Source of the DNA: Acidovorax sp. 106
GTDB lineage: Bacteria > Pseudomonadota > Gammaproteobacteria > Burkholderiales > Burkholderiaceae_C
Length of the DNA stretch: 64,000 nt
Reading direction: 5' to 3'
Assembly (NCBI RefSeq): GCF_003663825.1
Contig: NZ_RCCC01000001.1
Span: 1,682,501 to 1,746,500, forward strand
The notes below the pieces were generated by a model. That model searched no databases. It was not told where the DNA came from and saw only the letters and a program-made list of their open reading frames with translations. Made by a program: the position numbers and the translations under genes. Shown piece after piece: positions 10,687 to 20,214 of the stretch (within the stretch, counting starts at the first letter, position 1; each line of letters begins with the position of its first letter).

Positions 10687-11871
10687 TCAGGCCGCAGCAG
10701 CGATCCGCTCCGCCAACCCCACCAGTGATCTATCGCTGCCAGCGGGGCCCAGCAAAGACAACCCCAACGGCGCTCCATCGCGCTGAGCCATCGGCATAGA
10801 CAACTGCGGAAAGCCTGCCAGCCCTGCAATGCAGAGCATCTGGATGGCACGGTTGCGGTAGTCCTCCAGGCTGCTCTCTGGCGCAGCCCGCAAAGGCGCC
10901 ACATCGGGCATGGTGGGCATCAGCAACACCCCGTCGGCTCCCAGCAGGTCCGTCATATGCTGCTTGAATCGACCGCGAAAGGCACTTGCAGCGGCCACCT
11001 GCGCATCGGTCACGGCGCGCGACCAGGCAAACCGCTCTGCCACACCAGGCCCCAGGGGCGGGGCAAAGCGCTCGATCAGTGGACCATCTGTCATCCAGGC
11101 TTCACGGCCTTGCAGATAGCGAAAGTTCCAGTACATCGCGTCGAACGAATCCAGCGCTACACCCAATCGGATGGGTGCCCCCAGCACAGCGGTCACACTC
11201 TGGGTAGCGGCCTGGAGCGCATCCACCACACCGGGAGCCAAGAGACCCCAGACATCGGCAGGCCACAGCACGCGCACCTGGGGCGGCAGGGGCGACACAT
11301 CTGCCGCCAGCAGCACATCGGCCACGCGGGCAAAGGTGTACACATCGCGAGCGAACCAGCCGCAGGTGTCCAGGCTGGGGGCCAAGTCCAGAGCGCCTTG
11401 CAGGCTGATACGCCCGTGCGTAGGGCGCAAGCCGTACAGACCGCAGTGGTTGGCCGGGGCACGCACCGATCCCCCGGTGTCTGTGCCCAAGGCAAAGTCA
11501 CACAGGCCAGAGGACGCCGCCGAAGCCGAGCCCGATGAAGAGCCGCCTGTGATGCGTGTGGGCGCACCACCGTTGATGGGCGCGCCAAAGTGGGCGTTGT
11601 TGCCATTCATGGAAAACGCCAGTTCGTCGGTCACCGTTTTGCCGACCATGCGAGCACCTGCGTCCAGCAGCTTTTGCACCGTGGGCGCCGTCTGCGCCTT
11701 GATACCCGACTGGGCCAACACCAGCGGATTGCCGCCCCCCGTGGGATAGCCCGCCACATCAAACAAATCCTTGACCCCGAAAGTCAGGCCCGACAGCGGA
11801 CCAGAGCCAGCATGGGGCACAGGCACGTCGGGATAAGGCACAAAGGCATGGGCAGGGTCGTACAAGGGCAT
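10687..11871 (-). CDS. Amidase, amidase-signature family
   Basis: A 394-residue amidase-signature hydrolase. All three catalytic parts are present: Lys in LTFGVKDLFDVAGYPT, the Gly/Ser-rich ITGGSSSGSASA and the nucleophile Ser in GTDTGGSVRAPA. I use the ATG at 11871, 13 bases after the upstream ATPase stop; the open frame reaches further but overlaps that gene. It is the last gene of a peptide-type ABC importer operon, so its substrate is probably the imported solute, an amide or ureido compound. The length resembles short amidases such as AtzF/allophanate-hydrolase relatives or indoleacetamide hydrolases. I cannot assign the substrate. Confidence 0.85.
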   Translation of the reverse strand: MPLYDPAHAFVPYPDVPVPHAGSGPLSGLTFGVKDLFDVAGYPTGGGNPLVLAQSGIKAQTAPTVQKLLDAGARMVGKTVTDELAFSMNGNNAHFGAPINGGAPTRITGGSSSGSASAASSGLCDFALGTDTGGSVRAPANHCGLYGLRPTHGRISLQGALDLAPSLDTCGWFARDVYTFARVADVLLAADVSPLPPQVRVLWPADVWGLLAPGVVDALQAATQSVTAVLGAPIRLGVALDSFDAMYWNFRYLQGREAWMTDGPLIERFAPPLGPGVAERFAWSRAVTDAQVAAASAFRGRFKQHMTDLLGADGVLLMPTMPDVAPLRAAPESSLEDYRNRAIQMLCIAGLAGFPQLSMPMAQRDGAPLGLSLLGPAGSDRSLVGLAERIAAAA

Positions 11872-11884
11872 AGCGGCAGTGGCG

Positions 11885-12913
11885 TTAATGGGTGAACGAA
11901 GCGGGAGCGGGGGCTGCAGCATCGAGAGCATCGGTGCGCAGACAGCGGGCCTGGTGGCCGGGGGCGATAGCCACCAGCGGGGGCTGCTGCAAGTGGCACG
12001 CCTCGGCGGCCAGTGCACAGCGCTCAGCAAATGCACACCCTGGCGGCAGCGCAGACAAGTCAGGCGGAGCCCCGCCAATGGTCTGCAGCGGCATGCCACG
12101 CGCCATGGCACCGTGGGCGCGACTTTGCAAAAGAGCCCGCGTGTAGGGATGGCGTGGATTGCGGATCAGGTCGTGGGCTGTTCCCTCTTCCACAATGCGC
12201 CCGGCATACATCACGGCAATGCGGTCGGCCACCTCCACTGCGGCACCAATGTCGTGGGTGACAAAGATGACCGAAAGTCCCAGATCGCGCTGCAGCTCGC
12301 GCAACAGCAGCAGGATCTGGATCTGCACCGTGGCGTCCAGTGCGGTGGTGGGCTCATCGGCCAGCAGCAGCTGGGGGTGGCAGGCCAGGGCCAGGGCGAT
12401 CATGGCGCGCTGGCGCATGCCGCCCGACATTTCATGGGGGTAAGCCTGCAGACGGCGCTCTGGGCTGGGGATGCGCACACGCTCGAACAATGCCAACGCG
12501 CGCTGCTGGGCCTGGGTTGCGGTGATGGCGGGCTGATGGCGCCGGATGGCCTCCACGATCTGCGCACCCACGGTGTACACCGGGTCCAGCGCCAGCAAGG
12601 GTTCCTGGAAGATCATGGAAGTGACCTTGCCCCGGTAGTCCGCCAAAGCCTTGCTCGACAGGGCCAGTACATCCATGCCCGCCACCCGCACCTCACCGCC
12701 CAGGCGCGTGCGCCGCTCGGGGTGCAAACGCAGCAGCGTGCGTAAGGTGACGCTTTTGCCCGAGCCAGACTCACCGATCAGCGCCACCACTTCACCGCGC
12801 CCCACCTGCAAGGTCACTCCGCTGACGGCCTGCACGGGCTTGCGACCTCCGGTGAAGGTGACACTCAAGTCGCGCAGCACCACCATTGGCTCTTCGTCGG
12901 GTGTGGACATCAT
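11885..12913 (-). CDS. ABC transporter ATPase, DppD/OppD type
   Basis: A 342-residue ATPase of a peptide/nickel-type importer. Walker A is [10 protein letters not shown], the signature is [12 protein letters not shown], Walker B is [12 protein letters not shown], and the switch His is in VTHDIG. The C-terminal Cys-containing extension typical of oligopeptide ATPases is present ([15 protein letters not shown]). I start at the ATG ATG at 12913; a TTG further upstream is possible. It lies between the second ATPase and the amidase. Confidence 0.9.
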   Translation of the reverse strand: MMSTPDEEPMVVLRDLSVTFTGGRKPVQAVSGVTLQVGRGEVVALIGESGSGKSVTLRTLLRLHPERRTRLGGEVRVAGMDVLALSSKALADYRGKVTSMIFQEPLLALDPVYTVGAQIVEAIRRHQPAITATQAQQRALALFERVRIPSPERRLQAYPHEMSGGMRQRAMIALALACHPQLLLADEPTTALDATVQIQILLLLRELQRDLGLSVIFVTHDIGAAVEVADRIAVMYAGRIVEEGTAHDLIRNPRHPYTRALLQSRAHGAMARGMPLQTIGGAPPDLSALPPGCAFAERCALAAEACHLQQPPLVAIAPGHQARCLRTDALDAAAPAPASFTH

Positions 12914-12994
12914 GGTTGGATTTTTCTCTGGAGAAGTCAGCGATACGTCGGCATTGAGGAGGGGCGCCAAAGGCGCGTCATGGGTGCCGGGGTT

Positions 12995-14032
12995 TCATGC
13001 CGCCTGGCGCAAAGGCAAGGCCTTGGGATGGCCGCTGCCAGGTTCGTATTGCAAGCAGGCCACCATATGCACGGGCGTGGCCAACGTGCGCTGCGGCAGC
13101 TGTTGCGCACACACCGGCGCTGCCAGGCAGCAGCGCGGGTGAAACCGACACCCGGAGGGCGGCTGGATGGGGTTGGGAGGATCGCCGGCCAGAGGGGCTT
13201 CTTCGGTGCGGTGGTCCGGATCCATCGACGGCATGGACGACAAAAGGGCTGCAGTGTAGGGGTGCGCAGGCTGCTCAAAGAGCGCATCCGAAGGCCCGAT
13301 CTCTGCCACCTGCCCCAGATACATCACCATCACCCGGTCGCTCATGTAATGCACCACATTCAGGTCGTGGCTGATGAAGACGTAGGTCAGGCCAAACTCT
13401 GCTTTGAGGTCGGTCAGCAGGTTCAGTACCTGGGCTTCCACCGACTTGTCGAGGGCGGAGACTGCTTCGTCCAGGATCACCATGCGCGGCTGCAAAGCCA
13501 GCGCCCGTGCAATGTTCACCCGCTGCCGCTGCCCGCCTGAAAGCTCGTGCGGGTAGCGCTCTGCAAAGCGCGCAGGCGCCAGGCCCACGCGGTCCAGCAG
13601 ATTGCGGGCGCGGGCGACGGCATCGCGCCTTGGCAGTCCGTGCACCTGCGGGCCAAAGGCCACCGAGTCTTCAATGGTCAGGCGCGGGTTCAGCGATGCA
13701 TAGCTGTCCTGAAACACCATTTGTACCTGCCGCCGAAACTCCTTGAGCGGCAGGTCACGGCTGCCGACCGTGCAGCCGTCAAAAATGACCTCACCCGCCG
13801 TGGGTTCCATCAACTGCATCAATAGCCGAGCTGTGGTGGACTTGCCGCAGCCCGACTCCCCCACCACCCCGAGTGTTTCGCCTTTGAGCACCTCAAAGTC
13901 CACGCCGTCCACCGCGTGCACCACGCCACCGCCGCGCCCGAACGCGTCTTTCTTGAGCGGGAAGTGCTTGACCAAGCCCCGCACGGTGAGCAACGGCTGC
14001 GCAGGTCCGCCGACATCCAGGTTCACATGCAT
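12995..14032 (-). CDS. ABC transporter ATPase, DppF/OppF type
   Basis: A 345-residue second ATPase of the importer. Walker A is VVGESGCGKSTTARL, the signature is LSGGQRQRVNIARAL, Walker B is MVILDEAVSALD, and the switch His is in ISHDLN. The C-terminal oligopeptide-ATPase Cys motif (GCRFHPRCCLAAPVC) is present. In this operon the OppF-like subunit precedes the OppD-like one, the reverse of the usual order. Four bases separate its start from the upstream permease stop. Confidence 0.9.
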   Translation of the reverse strand: MHVNLDVGGPAQPLLTVRGLVKHFPLKKDAFGRGGGVVHAVDGVDFEVLKGETLGVVGESGCGKSTTARLLMQLMEPTAGEVIFDGCTVGSRDLPLKEFRRQVQMVFQDSYASLNPRLTIEDSVAFGPQVHGLPRRDAVARARNLLDRVGLAPARFAERYPHELSGGQRQRVNIARALALQPRMVILDEAVSALDKSVEAQVLNLLTDLKAEFGLTYVFISHDLNVVHYMSDRVMVMYLGQVAEIGPSDALFEQPAHPYTAALLSSMPSMDPDHRTEEAPLAGDPPNPIQPPSGCRFHPRCCLAAPVCAQQLPQRTLATPVHMVACLQYEPGSGHPKALPLRQAA

Positions 14033-14036
14033 GGCA

Positions 14037-14972
14037 TCAGCCCTTGTTGTCCATGGCCGACCGCAGGCCGTCCGAGAGGATGTTGAACGAGATGGAGGTG
14101 ATGAAAATCATCAACCCGGGCAGTGCAGCGACCCAGGGCTGCACGTAGATGGCCGTGCGCAGGGTGTTGAGCATGAGGCCCCACTCGGGCTCGGGCGGCT
14201 TCACACCCAAGCCCAGAAACGACAGGCCTGAGGCCAGGATCATCGACACCGCGATCAGGCTGGTGGCATACACGAAGATGGGACCCAGCACATTGCCCAG
14301 CACGTGCACCCGCACGATGGTGAAGGCATTGGCCCCCGACGCGCGCGCGGCCTCCACATAGTCGCGGTTGCGCACCTGGGTGGTCACGCTCTCGGCCACG
14401 CGCACGATCTGCGGGATGAACACGATGGTCAGCGAGATGAGCGAGTTGACCATGCCCGCGCCCAGCACACCCGACAGCGCAATGGCCAACAGCACCGAGG
14501 GGAAGGCATAGAACACATCCACCGTGCGCATGATGGCGGTGTTGACCAGGCCACCGGCATACCCTGCCACGATGCCGATGACCGAGCCGATCACAAACGC
14601 ACACACCACTGGTGTTATGCCAATGAACAGGGACAGCCGGGCACCCACAATCAAGCGCGAGAGCATGTCGCGCCCCAGCTCGTCGCTGCCCAGCGGAAGA
14701 CCCTCGGTACCGATGGGTTTGAGGCGCTTGAGCATGGAAGATGCATACGGGTCAGCGGGCGCAATCCACGGCCCGAACACGGCTAAGGCGATGAGCACCA
14801 CCACCACCAGGGCCGCCCCCATGGCGACGGGGTCGTGCGTAAAGCGGATGAAGGCCGCCGTCCAGTACCCACGCGATCGCTGCGCTGGTAACGCGCCTGC
14901 AGCCAGGGCATCCGGTGACGATGGGGCAGGCGACAAAGAATGGGGTGAAGACGCGGCAGTCAAGATGGTCAT
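14037..14972 (-). CDS. ABC transporter permease, DppC type
   Basis: A 311-residue inner-membrane permease with about six membrane segments. It has the N-terminal OppC domain around the first helix (DPVAMGAALVVVVLIALAVF) and the binding-protein-dependent transport EAA loop (YVEAARASGANAFTIV). I start at the ATG at 14972 (MTILTAASS); the longer frame reads through the preceding gene's end. It pairs with the DppB-like permease encoded just upstream. Confidence 0.9.
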   Translation of the reverse strand: MTILTAASSPHSLSPAPSSPDALAAGALPAQRSRGYWTAAFIRFTHDPVAMGAALVVVVLIALAVFGPWIAPADPYASSMLKRLKPIGTEGLPLGSDELGRDMLSRLIVGARLSLFIGITPVVCAFVIGSVIGIVAGYAGGLVNTAIMRTVDVFYAFPSVLLAIALSGVLGAGMVNSLISLTIVFIPQIVRVAESVTTQVRNRDYVEAARASGANAFTIVRVHVLGNVLGPIFVYATSLIAVSMILASGLSFLGLGVKPPEPEWGLMLNTLRTAIYVQPWVAALPGLMIFITSISFNILSDGLRSAMDNKG

Positions 14973-14985
14973 GGAGGCTTCTCCC

Positions 14986-15939
14986 TCAAGCGCGGGCAAT
15001 GCGCGGATCCAGCAGCGTTTGCAGCATGTCCACCAGCAAGTTGAGCAACACAAAGAACAAGGCCAACACCAGGATGGTTCCCTGCAGCAACGGCAGGTCG
15101 CGCTGGAAGATGGCGGAGTTGAGCAAGAAGCCCGTGCCCGGCCAGGAGAACACGGTCTCGATCAGGATGGAGCCCCCCAGCAGGTAGCCCAGTTGCAGCC
15201 CCATCACCGCCAGCGCCGTGGGCGCTGCGTTCTTGACCATGTGGCGAAACACCCCAAAGTGCGTGAGCCCCTTGGCCCGCAGGCCCACGATGAACTCCTG
15301 GTCCAGAATTTCGGCCACCAGGGCACGCACGGTGCGCGCGATGATGCCCATCGGAATCACCGACATCGTGATAGCAGGCAGCACCAGGAACTGCAGGTGC
15401 TCCCAGTCCCAGGCCCAGTCGGACGAGCCCCCCGGGCCCGCCCCCGTGGCGGGTAGCCAGGCCAGCTGCGAGCTGAAAACGATCACCATCACCATGCCCA
15501 GCCAGTAGTGCGGCACGCTCACCCCCAGCACCGACAGCAGAGACGCCAGCCGGTCTACCCACGAGTGGCGAAAGTACCCTGCTACAAAGCCAAACAGGCT
15601 GCCCAGCACAAAGCCAATGGCTGTGGCGACCACGGCCAGGCGCAGGGTGTTGGCCACGGCCGTCATTACTTCGCCCGCCACGGCGCGGTTGCTGGCAATC
15701 GATACGCCCAGATCACCGTGCAGTGCGCGCCACACCCACATCGCAAACTGCTCAGGCAGCGATCGGTTAAACCCATACAACTCGCGCAACTGGGCCTGCA
15801 GCTCGGCCGAGGCGTCGGGCGGCAAGATAGACACCAGCGGATCGCCAGGGGCTAGGTGCACCAGCAAAAAGCACACCAGCGCTACGCCCAACATGATGGG
15901 CAGGGCATAGACGACGCGGCGCAGCAGATAAGCAATCAT
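14986..15939 (-). CDS. ABC transporter permease, DppB type
   Basis: A 317-residue permease of the peptide/nickel family with the characteristic N-terminus (MIAYLLRRVVYALPIMLGV), a periplasmic APGDPL segment and the cytoplasmic EAA-like loop (FIVGLRAKGLTHFGVF). The ATG at 15939 is preceded by AGGA; a TTG five codons upstream is the alternative. Its start is 105 bases after the substrate-binding-protein stop, a gap that contains hairpins. Confidence 0.9.
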   Translation of the reverse strand: MIAYLLRRVVYALPIMLGVALVCFLLVHLAPGDPLVSILPPDASAELQAQLRELYGFNRSLPEQFAMWVWRALHGDLGVSIASNRAVAGEVMTAVANTLRLAVVATAIGFVLGSLFGFVAGYFRHSWVDRLASLLSVLGVSVPHYWLGMVMVIVFSSQLAWLPATGAGPGGSSDWAWDWEHLQFLVLPAITMSVIPMGIIARTVRALVAEILDQEFIVGLRAKGLTHFGVFRHMVKNAAPTALAVMGLQLGYLLGGSILIETVFSWPGTGFLLNSAIFQRDLPLLQGTILVLALFFVLLNLLVDMLQTLLDPRIARA

Positions 15940-15974
15940 GGGACAGTCCTGCAACGGGGTGAAAGGTCAAGCTG

Positions 15975-15997
15975 CGCGCCCGCAGGGGCTGGGCGCG
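15975..15997 (-). promoter_or_regulatory. Hairpin between the binding-protein gene and the permease genes
   Basis: CGCGCCC (15975-15981) and GGGCGCG (15991-15997) form a perfect 7-bp stem with a 9-base loop. No T-run follows on the minus strand, so it is unlikely to be a strong terminator. Hairpins here in ABC operons commonly protect the binding-protein mRNA from 3' decay and so raise its level above the permeases; that role is inferred. Confidence 0.5.
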
Positions 15998-16044
15998 GGG
16001 TGCAGGGTTCACGCCGGGCTGGCCGGTGTGACCCTGCCCGGGGA

Positions 16045-17718
16045 TCAATCCATCGTCATCGTGGCGATGTCAATGAACCAGCTCTTGGGCTGCACTACGT
16101 TTTTGACCTTGGCCGACAGGGCACGCGGCCCCACGTCGTGGGCGATCCAGACAAACGGTGCGTCTTCCACGATGTGGGCATGCAACTTGGCCAGGGCAGC
16201 GTCACGGGCCTTATCGTCAAAACTGGTGCGGGCATCGGCCACCAGCTTGTCCACCTCGGCATTGCCGTAGTAGCCCCAGTTGTTGGACACCGGCGGGAAG
16301 GCCTTTGTGCTCACAAATCGCACCATGGCAAAGAACGGATCCATGGCGGCAAAGCTGATGTTCACGGCGTTCGCACCATTGGCTGACGGGTCCTTGGCGC
16401 CCTTGCGCCAGTTGGTGAACAAGGTGTTCCACTCGATCACATCGAACTGCACGTCGAAGTAGCACTGCTTGAGGGACTGCTGCGCAAACTCATTCATCGG
16501 CAGTGGCTGCATTTGCCCCGAGCCCGAGGCCGAGATCTGCACCTTCACCTTGATGGGCTTGGCAGCCGAGTAGCCTGCCTGCGCCATCAAGGCCTGTGCC
16601 GCCTTCACGTCGTACTTGATGTCGAACTTGGGGTTGCCCCACCAGGGGTGGCCGGGCGGCACTGTGCCCTTGGGCTCGGCCATCATGCCGCCCAGCAGCT
16701 GCTTCATGCCGCCACGGTCAATGCACAGGTTGGCCGCCTGGCGCACACGCTTGTCCAGCCAGGGCGAGCCCTCGGCAAACGACAGCTGCCACGGCCATAC
16801 GTGGGGCTGGGCGTTGGAGTAAATCTTGAAACCACGCTGCGTGATCTGCGGCATGGCATCGGGCGCAGGCGCCTCGATCCAGTCCACCTGGCCGCCCAGC
16901 AACGCGGCCGTGCGGGCGTTGGCCTCAGGCATGGGCAACATCACCACCTTGTCGATCTTGGGGGTGCGCTTGGCATCCCAATACCCCTTGTTGGCAGCCA
17001 GCTCCAGGCGCTCACGCGCCACAAACCGCGTCACCTTGAAGGGACCCGAACCCGCGGGATCGGCCGCAAAGGCGGTCCACGCTGCCTTGGACTTGTCGGC
17101 CGGTGTGGCGCCAGAGGCTGCATCAAACTTCTTCTGCCAATGTGCGGGCGAAGCCATGAACAGATTGGTCAGGTTGATGGGCAGGAAGGCATCGGGCTCG
17201 CTGGTGGTCAGCTCTACCGTGAGGTCGTCGATCTTGCGGGCCGAGCGCAGCGTGGGCATGCGCGACGCCGTCACGCCCACCTGGCTGGCGTCAAAGTGCA
17301 CGGCGTCCTTGTCCAGCACCTTGGCCACGTTCCACACCACCGCATCGGCATTGAAGGCCGAGCCATCATGGAACTTGACGCCAGAGCGCAGTTTGAAGAC
17401 CCACTTGGTCTTGTCCTTGGCATCTACCGCCCACGAGGTGGCCAGCCCCTCGATCAGCACACTCGGTGCATCGGCCTTTGACAAGTCCCATTGCGTGAGC
17501 GAGTCGTAGATGGGAATACCAGTGAAGCGGTTGCCCTCAAAGCCCTGGTCAGGCTGCCCCAGCGTGCGCGGAATGTCGGCGGCCGTCATGGCGATGCGCA
17601 ACACTTTGTCCTGCGCCACCGCAGCGTTGCCACCCATGAGTGAGAGGGCAGAGACCAGGGCCAACACCAACGCGTTGCGACGCTGGAGGAGAGATTGCGA
17701 CGTCAGGACATTGCGCAT
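16045..17718 (-). CDS. Periplasmic substrate-binding protein of peptide-type ABC importer (SBP family 5)
   Basis: A 557-residue extracytoplasmic solute receptor with a signal peptide (LVLALVSALSLMGGNAAVA) ending near residue 36. Family-5 features include the hydrophobic FRLRSGVKFHDGSAFNADAVVWN segment near the N-terminal third (here with LRSGVKFHDG) and repeated VTRF/ERLELAANKGYW motifs. The family binds peptides, nickel, glutathione, opines or other small solutes, so the ligand cannot be read from sequence. It is the first gene of the operon SBP-permease-permease-ATPase-ATPase-amidase. Confidence 0.9.
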   Translation of the reverse strand: MRNVLTSQSLLQRRNALVLALVSALSLMGGNAAVAQDKVLRIAMTAADIPRTLGQPDQGFEGNRFTGIPIYDSLTQWDLSKADAPSVLIEGLATSWAVDAKDKTKWVFKLRSGVKFHDGSAFNADAVVWNVAKVLDKDAVHFDASQVGVTASRMPTLRSARKIDDLTVELTTSEPDAFLPINLTNLFMASPAHWQKKFDAASGATPADKSKAAWTAFAADPAGSGPFKVTRFVARERLELAANKGYWDAKRTPKIDKVVMLPMPEANARTAALLGGQVDWIEAPAPDAMPQITQRGFKIYSNAQPHVWPWQLSFAEGSPWLDKRVRQAANLCIDRGGMKQLLGGMMAEPKGTVPPGHPWWGNPKFDIKYDVKAAQALMAQAGYSAAKPIKVKVQISASGSGQMQPLPMNEFAQQSLKQCYFDVQFDVIEWNTLFTNWRKGAKDPSANGANAVNISFAAMDPFFAMVRFVSTKAFPPVSNNWGYYGNAEVDKLVADARTSFDDKARDAALAKLHAHIVEDAPFVWIAHDVGPRALSAKVKNVVQPKSWFIDIATMTMD

Positions 17719-17898
17719 GGATTCACCTTCAAAAGGGGTTGCGGGTTGATAGATGCAACACCCCTTCAAGCAATTGATATGCCACGCGAAATACGCCAGC
17801 ACAGCCCCCGTTGCACCAGGCTGCAGCCCCCGCACCATGGTCCCACCACACTGGTGCGTAAACCGCTGCCTCAGACCCCATCCTCAACGTCCACGCAC

Positions 17899-17925
17899 CA
17901 AAGAAAACGGCCCACAAGGGGCCGT
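17899..17925 (-). terminator. Rho-independent terminator downstream of the semialdehyde dehydrogenase
   Basis: ACGGCCC (17907-17913) and GGGCCGT (17919-17925) pair perfectly over a 5-base loop. On the minus strand TTTCTTT follows. It ends the beta-alanine-type operon and lies upstream of the importer operon, whose promoter must then fall within 17719-17898. I see no clear promoter motif there. Confidence 0.85.
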
Positions 17926-17971
17926 ATCTGCTGGAGCGCGCTGCGCTTCTTGGCGCCCTTGCCTCGGCTGC

Positions 17972-19489
17972 CTATCGGCTGCTCGGGAAGCTGAACACCG
18001 CACCTTCGCGCACGCCCGCCGAGGGCCAGCGCTGCGTGATCGTCTTGCGCTTGGTATAGAAGCGCACCGCGTCAGGGCCGTAGGCATGCAAGTCGCCAAA
18101 CAGCGAACGCTTCCAGCCGCCAAACGAGTGGTACGCCACGGGCACGGGCAGGGGCACGTTCACGCCCACCATGCCGACCTGGATGTGGTCGGTGAAATAG
18201 CGGGCAGCCTCGCCGTCGCGGGTGAAGATGCAGGTGCCGTTGCCGTACTCGTGGTCGTTGATGAGCTGCATGGCTTCCTGCAGCGTCTTCACGCGCACCA
18301 CGCCCAGCACGGGGCCGAAGATTTCTTCCTGGTAAATCTTCATGCCGGGCTTCACGTTATCGAACAGGCAGGCGCCCAGGAAGTAGCCTTCCTCATGGCC
18401 CGCCACCTGAACGCCACGGCCGTCCACCACCAGCGTGGCGCCCTCAGCCACGCCGCTGTCCACATAGGCCTTCACTTTTTCAAAGTGCGGCTTGGTCACC
18501 AGCGGGCCCATGTCGTTGCTGTTGTCGGTGCCGGGGCCGACTTTCATCTTGGCGATCTCGGTCTTCAGGCCAGCAATCACGGCGTCACCCACTTCGTCGC
18601 CCACGGCCACCAGCAGCGGGATGGCCATGCAGCGCTCGCCGCACGATCCATAGGCCGCGCCCATCAGGGCGCTCACGGCGTTGCCCACGTCGGCATCGGG
18701 CATGAGCACGGCGTGGTTCTTGGCGCCGCCCAGGGCCTGCACCCGCTTGCCGTGTTTGCAGCCTTCGGCGTAGATGTACTCGGCAATCGGGGTGGAGCCG
18801 ACGAAGCTCACGGCCTTCACGCGCGGGTCTTGCAGCAGCGTGTCCACAGCCAGCTTGTCACCGTTGACCACGTTCAGCACGCCAGGCGGCAGGCCGGCTT
18901 CCAGCGCGAGCTGGGCAATGAACAACGTGGAGGATGGATCGCGCTCGGACGGCTTGAGCACAAACGTATTGCCACAAGCCACGGCCATGGGCCACATCCA
19001 CAGCGGCACCATCGCCGGGAAGTTGAACGGGGTGATGCCTGCCGTGACGCCCAGCGCCTGGAACTCGGACCACGAGTCGATATTGGGGCCGACGTTGCGG
19101 CTGTGCTCGCCCTTGAGCAGCTCGGGCGCGTAGCTGGCGTATTCCACGTTCTCGACGCCGCGCTGCAGCTCGCCATGCGCGTCGGCCAGCACCTTGCCGT
19201 GCTCGGCGGTGATCAGGGCGGCGATCTTGTCGGCGTTTTCTTCGAGCAGCACCTTGAGCTTGCTCATCACGCGGGCGCGCTTCAAAGGCGGCGTGTTGCG
19301 CCAGGCGGGGAAGGCGGCCTCGGCGGAGGCAATGGCGGCCTCGACCGTGGCCTGGCTCGCCAGCGCCACGCTGGTGGTCGACTGGCCGGTGGCGGGGTTG
19401 AACACGGGCTGCGTGCGCTCGGTGTCAGCGACGATCTGGCCGTCAATCAGGTGGCCGATGGTGGTGGTGACGTTCTTGTCGTGGTTCAT
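17972..19489 (-). CDS. mmsA: CoA-acylating (methyl)malonate-semialdehyde dehydrogenase
   Basis: A 505-residue aldehyde dehydrogenase of the MmsA type. It oxidises malonate semialdehyde or methylmalonate semialdehyde with NAD and CoA to acetyl-CoA or propionyl-CoA plus CO2. The catalytic Cys lies in YGSCGERCMAIP, and the cofactor region FNFPAMVPLWMWPMAVACGN is typical of MmsA rather than ordinary ALDHs. The ATG at 19489 (MNHDKNVTTT) starts it. Its position downstream of an omega-aminotransferase suggests the substrate is malonate semialdehyde made from beta-alanine. Confidence 0.92.
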   Translation of the reverse strand: MNHDKNVTTTIGHLIDGQIVADTERTQPVFNPATGQSTTSVALASQATVEAAIASAEAAFPAWRNTPPLKRARVMSKLKVLLEENADKIAALITAEHGKVLADAHGELQRGVENVEYASYAPELLKGEHSRNVGPNIDSWSEFQALGVTAGITPFNFPAMVPLWMWPMAVACGNTFVLKPSERDPSSTLFIAQLALEAGLPPGVLNVVNGDKLAVDTLLQDPRVKAVSFVGSTPIAEYIYAEGCKHGKRVQALGGAKNHAVLMPDADVGNAVSALMGAAYGSCGERCMAIPLLVAVGDEVGDAVIAGLKTEIAKMKVGPGTDNSNDMGPLVTKPHFEKVKAYVDSGVAEGATLVVDGRGVQVAGHEEGYFLGACLFDNVKPGMKIYQEEIFGPVLGVVRVKTLQEAMQLINDHEYGNGTCIFTRDGEAARYFTDHIQVGMVGVNVPLPVPVAYHSFGGWKRSLFGDLHAYGPDAVRFYTKRKTITQRWPSAGVREGAVFSFPSSR

Positions 19490-19506
19490 GGTGGTTTCAA
19501 GTAAAA

Positions 19507-19562
19507 AGTGCCTCTGGCGCTTACCTATCAAGCGCTAGCAGCTATCAAATTAATATTGATCA
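19507..19562 (-). repeat. Family-A repeat, copy 2 (minus)
   Basis: On the minus strand it starts with the TGA of the DJ-1/PfpI gene, then TCAATATTAATTTGATAGC, TGCTAGCGCTTGAT, AGGTAAGCGCCAGAGGC and ACTTTTTAC. The stem TAGCGCTTGAT.../AAGCGC is followed by a T-run, as in a rho-independent terminator. It lies between the DJ-1/PfpI gene and mmsA, so it may reduce readthrough inside this operon. Confidence 0.8.
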
Positions 19563-20189
19563 AGCCGAGACTGTCTGTGGTTCCAGCACAGGCAGCACAT
19601 GGGCCAGCGCACGGTCGATGTAGTCCTGCTTCTCGCCCACCGGGGCAAAGTAGTGCAGCACCTCACGCGCGGCGTCCAGCCCCTTGAGGCGGGCAATCAG
19701 CCACGCCACCAGGTACTGCGACGCCAGGCAACCGCCCGCCGTGGCCACGTTGCCACGGGCAGTGAAGGCGCGTGGCACCACATCGACGCCGGACTCCACC
19801 ACCCACGGTTTGCTGGTCAGGTCCGTACAGGCGGGCGTGCCGCTGAGCAGGCCCAGGCGGCTGAGCAGGAAGGTGCCCGAGCATTGCGCCGCCAGCAACT
19901 GGCGTTCGGGGTTCAGCACGCGCAGTGGCTCCATCAGCGCCGGGGTGTTGGCCACCTCACGCGTCTTCATGCCGCTGCCCACCAACACCGCGTCGGCCTG
20001 GGCCAATTGGCTCAGGTCCTCGTGCGCGTCGATGGTCAACCCGTTCATGGACGTGACGCGCGGCGTGGGGCTGGCAATGCGCACCTGCCAGTCCGTGTCG
20101 CCCAGCAGCGCAATGCGGCTGAGCATGCCAAACGCCACCAGCGAATCGAGGTCGTTGAAGGCATCGAAGGTAAGGATGGAAATGCGCAT
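19560..20189 (-). CDS. DJ-1/PfpI (class I glutamine-amidotransferase-like) family protein
   Basis: A 209-residue DJ-1/PfpI superfamily protein. The nucleophile elbow reads LLAAQCSGTFLLSRLG with the conserved Cys, and the fold is otherwise typical (ISILTFDAFNDLDSLVAFGML, then ADAVLVGSG). The start is the ATG at 20189; a longer frame exists but overlaps the aminotransferase. It sits between the omega-aminotransferase and semialdehyde dehydrogenase genes. Members include cyclohexyl-isocyanide hydratases, deglycase-like proteins and chaperones. A role in handling a reactive aldehyde of this pathway is only an inference from position. Confidence 0.8.
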   Translation of the reverse strand: MRISILTFDAFNDLDSLVAFGMLSRIALLGDTDWQVRIASPTPRVTSMNGLTIDAHEDLSQLAQADAVLVGSGMKTREVANTPALMEPLRVLNPERQLLAAQCSGTFLLSRLGLLSGTPACTDLTSKPWVVESGVDVVPRAFTARGNVATAGGCLASQYLVAWLIARLKGLDAAREVLHYFAPVGEKQDYIDRALAHVLPVLEPQTVSA

Positions 20190-20214
20190 GGAACGATGGG
20201 CAGGCGGATGAGGC

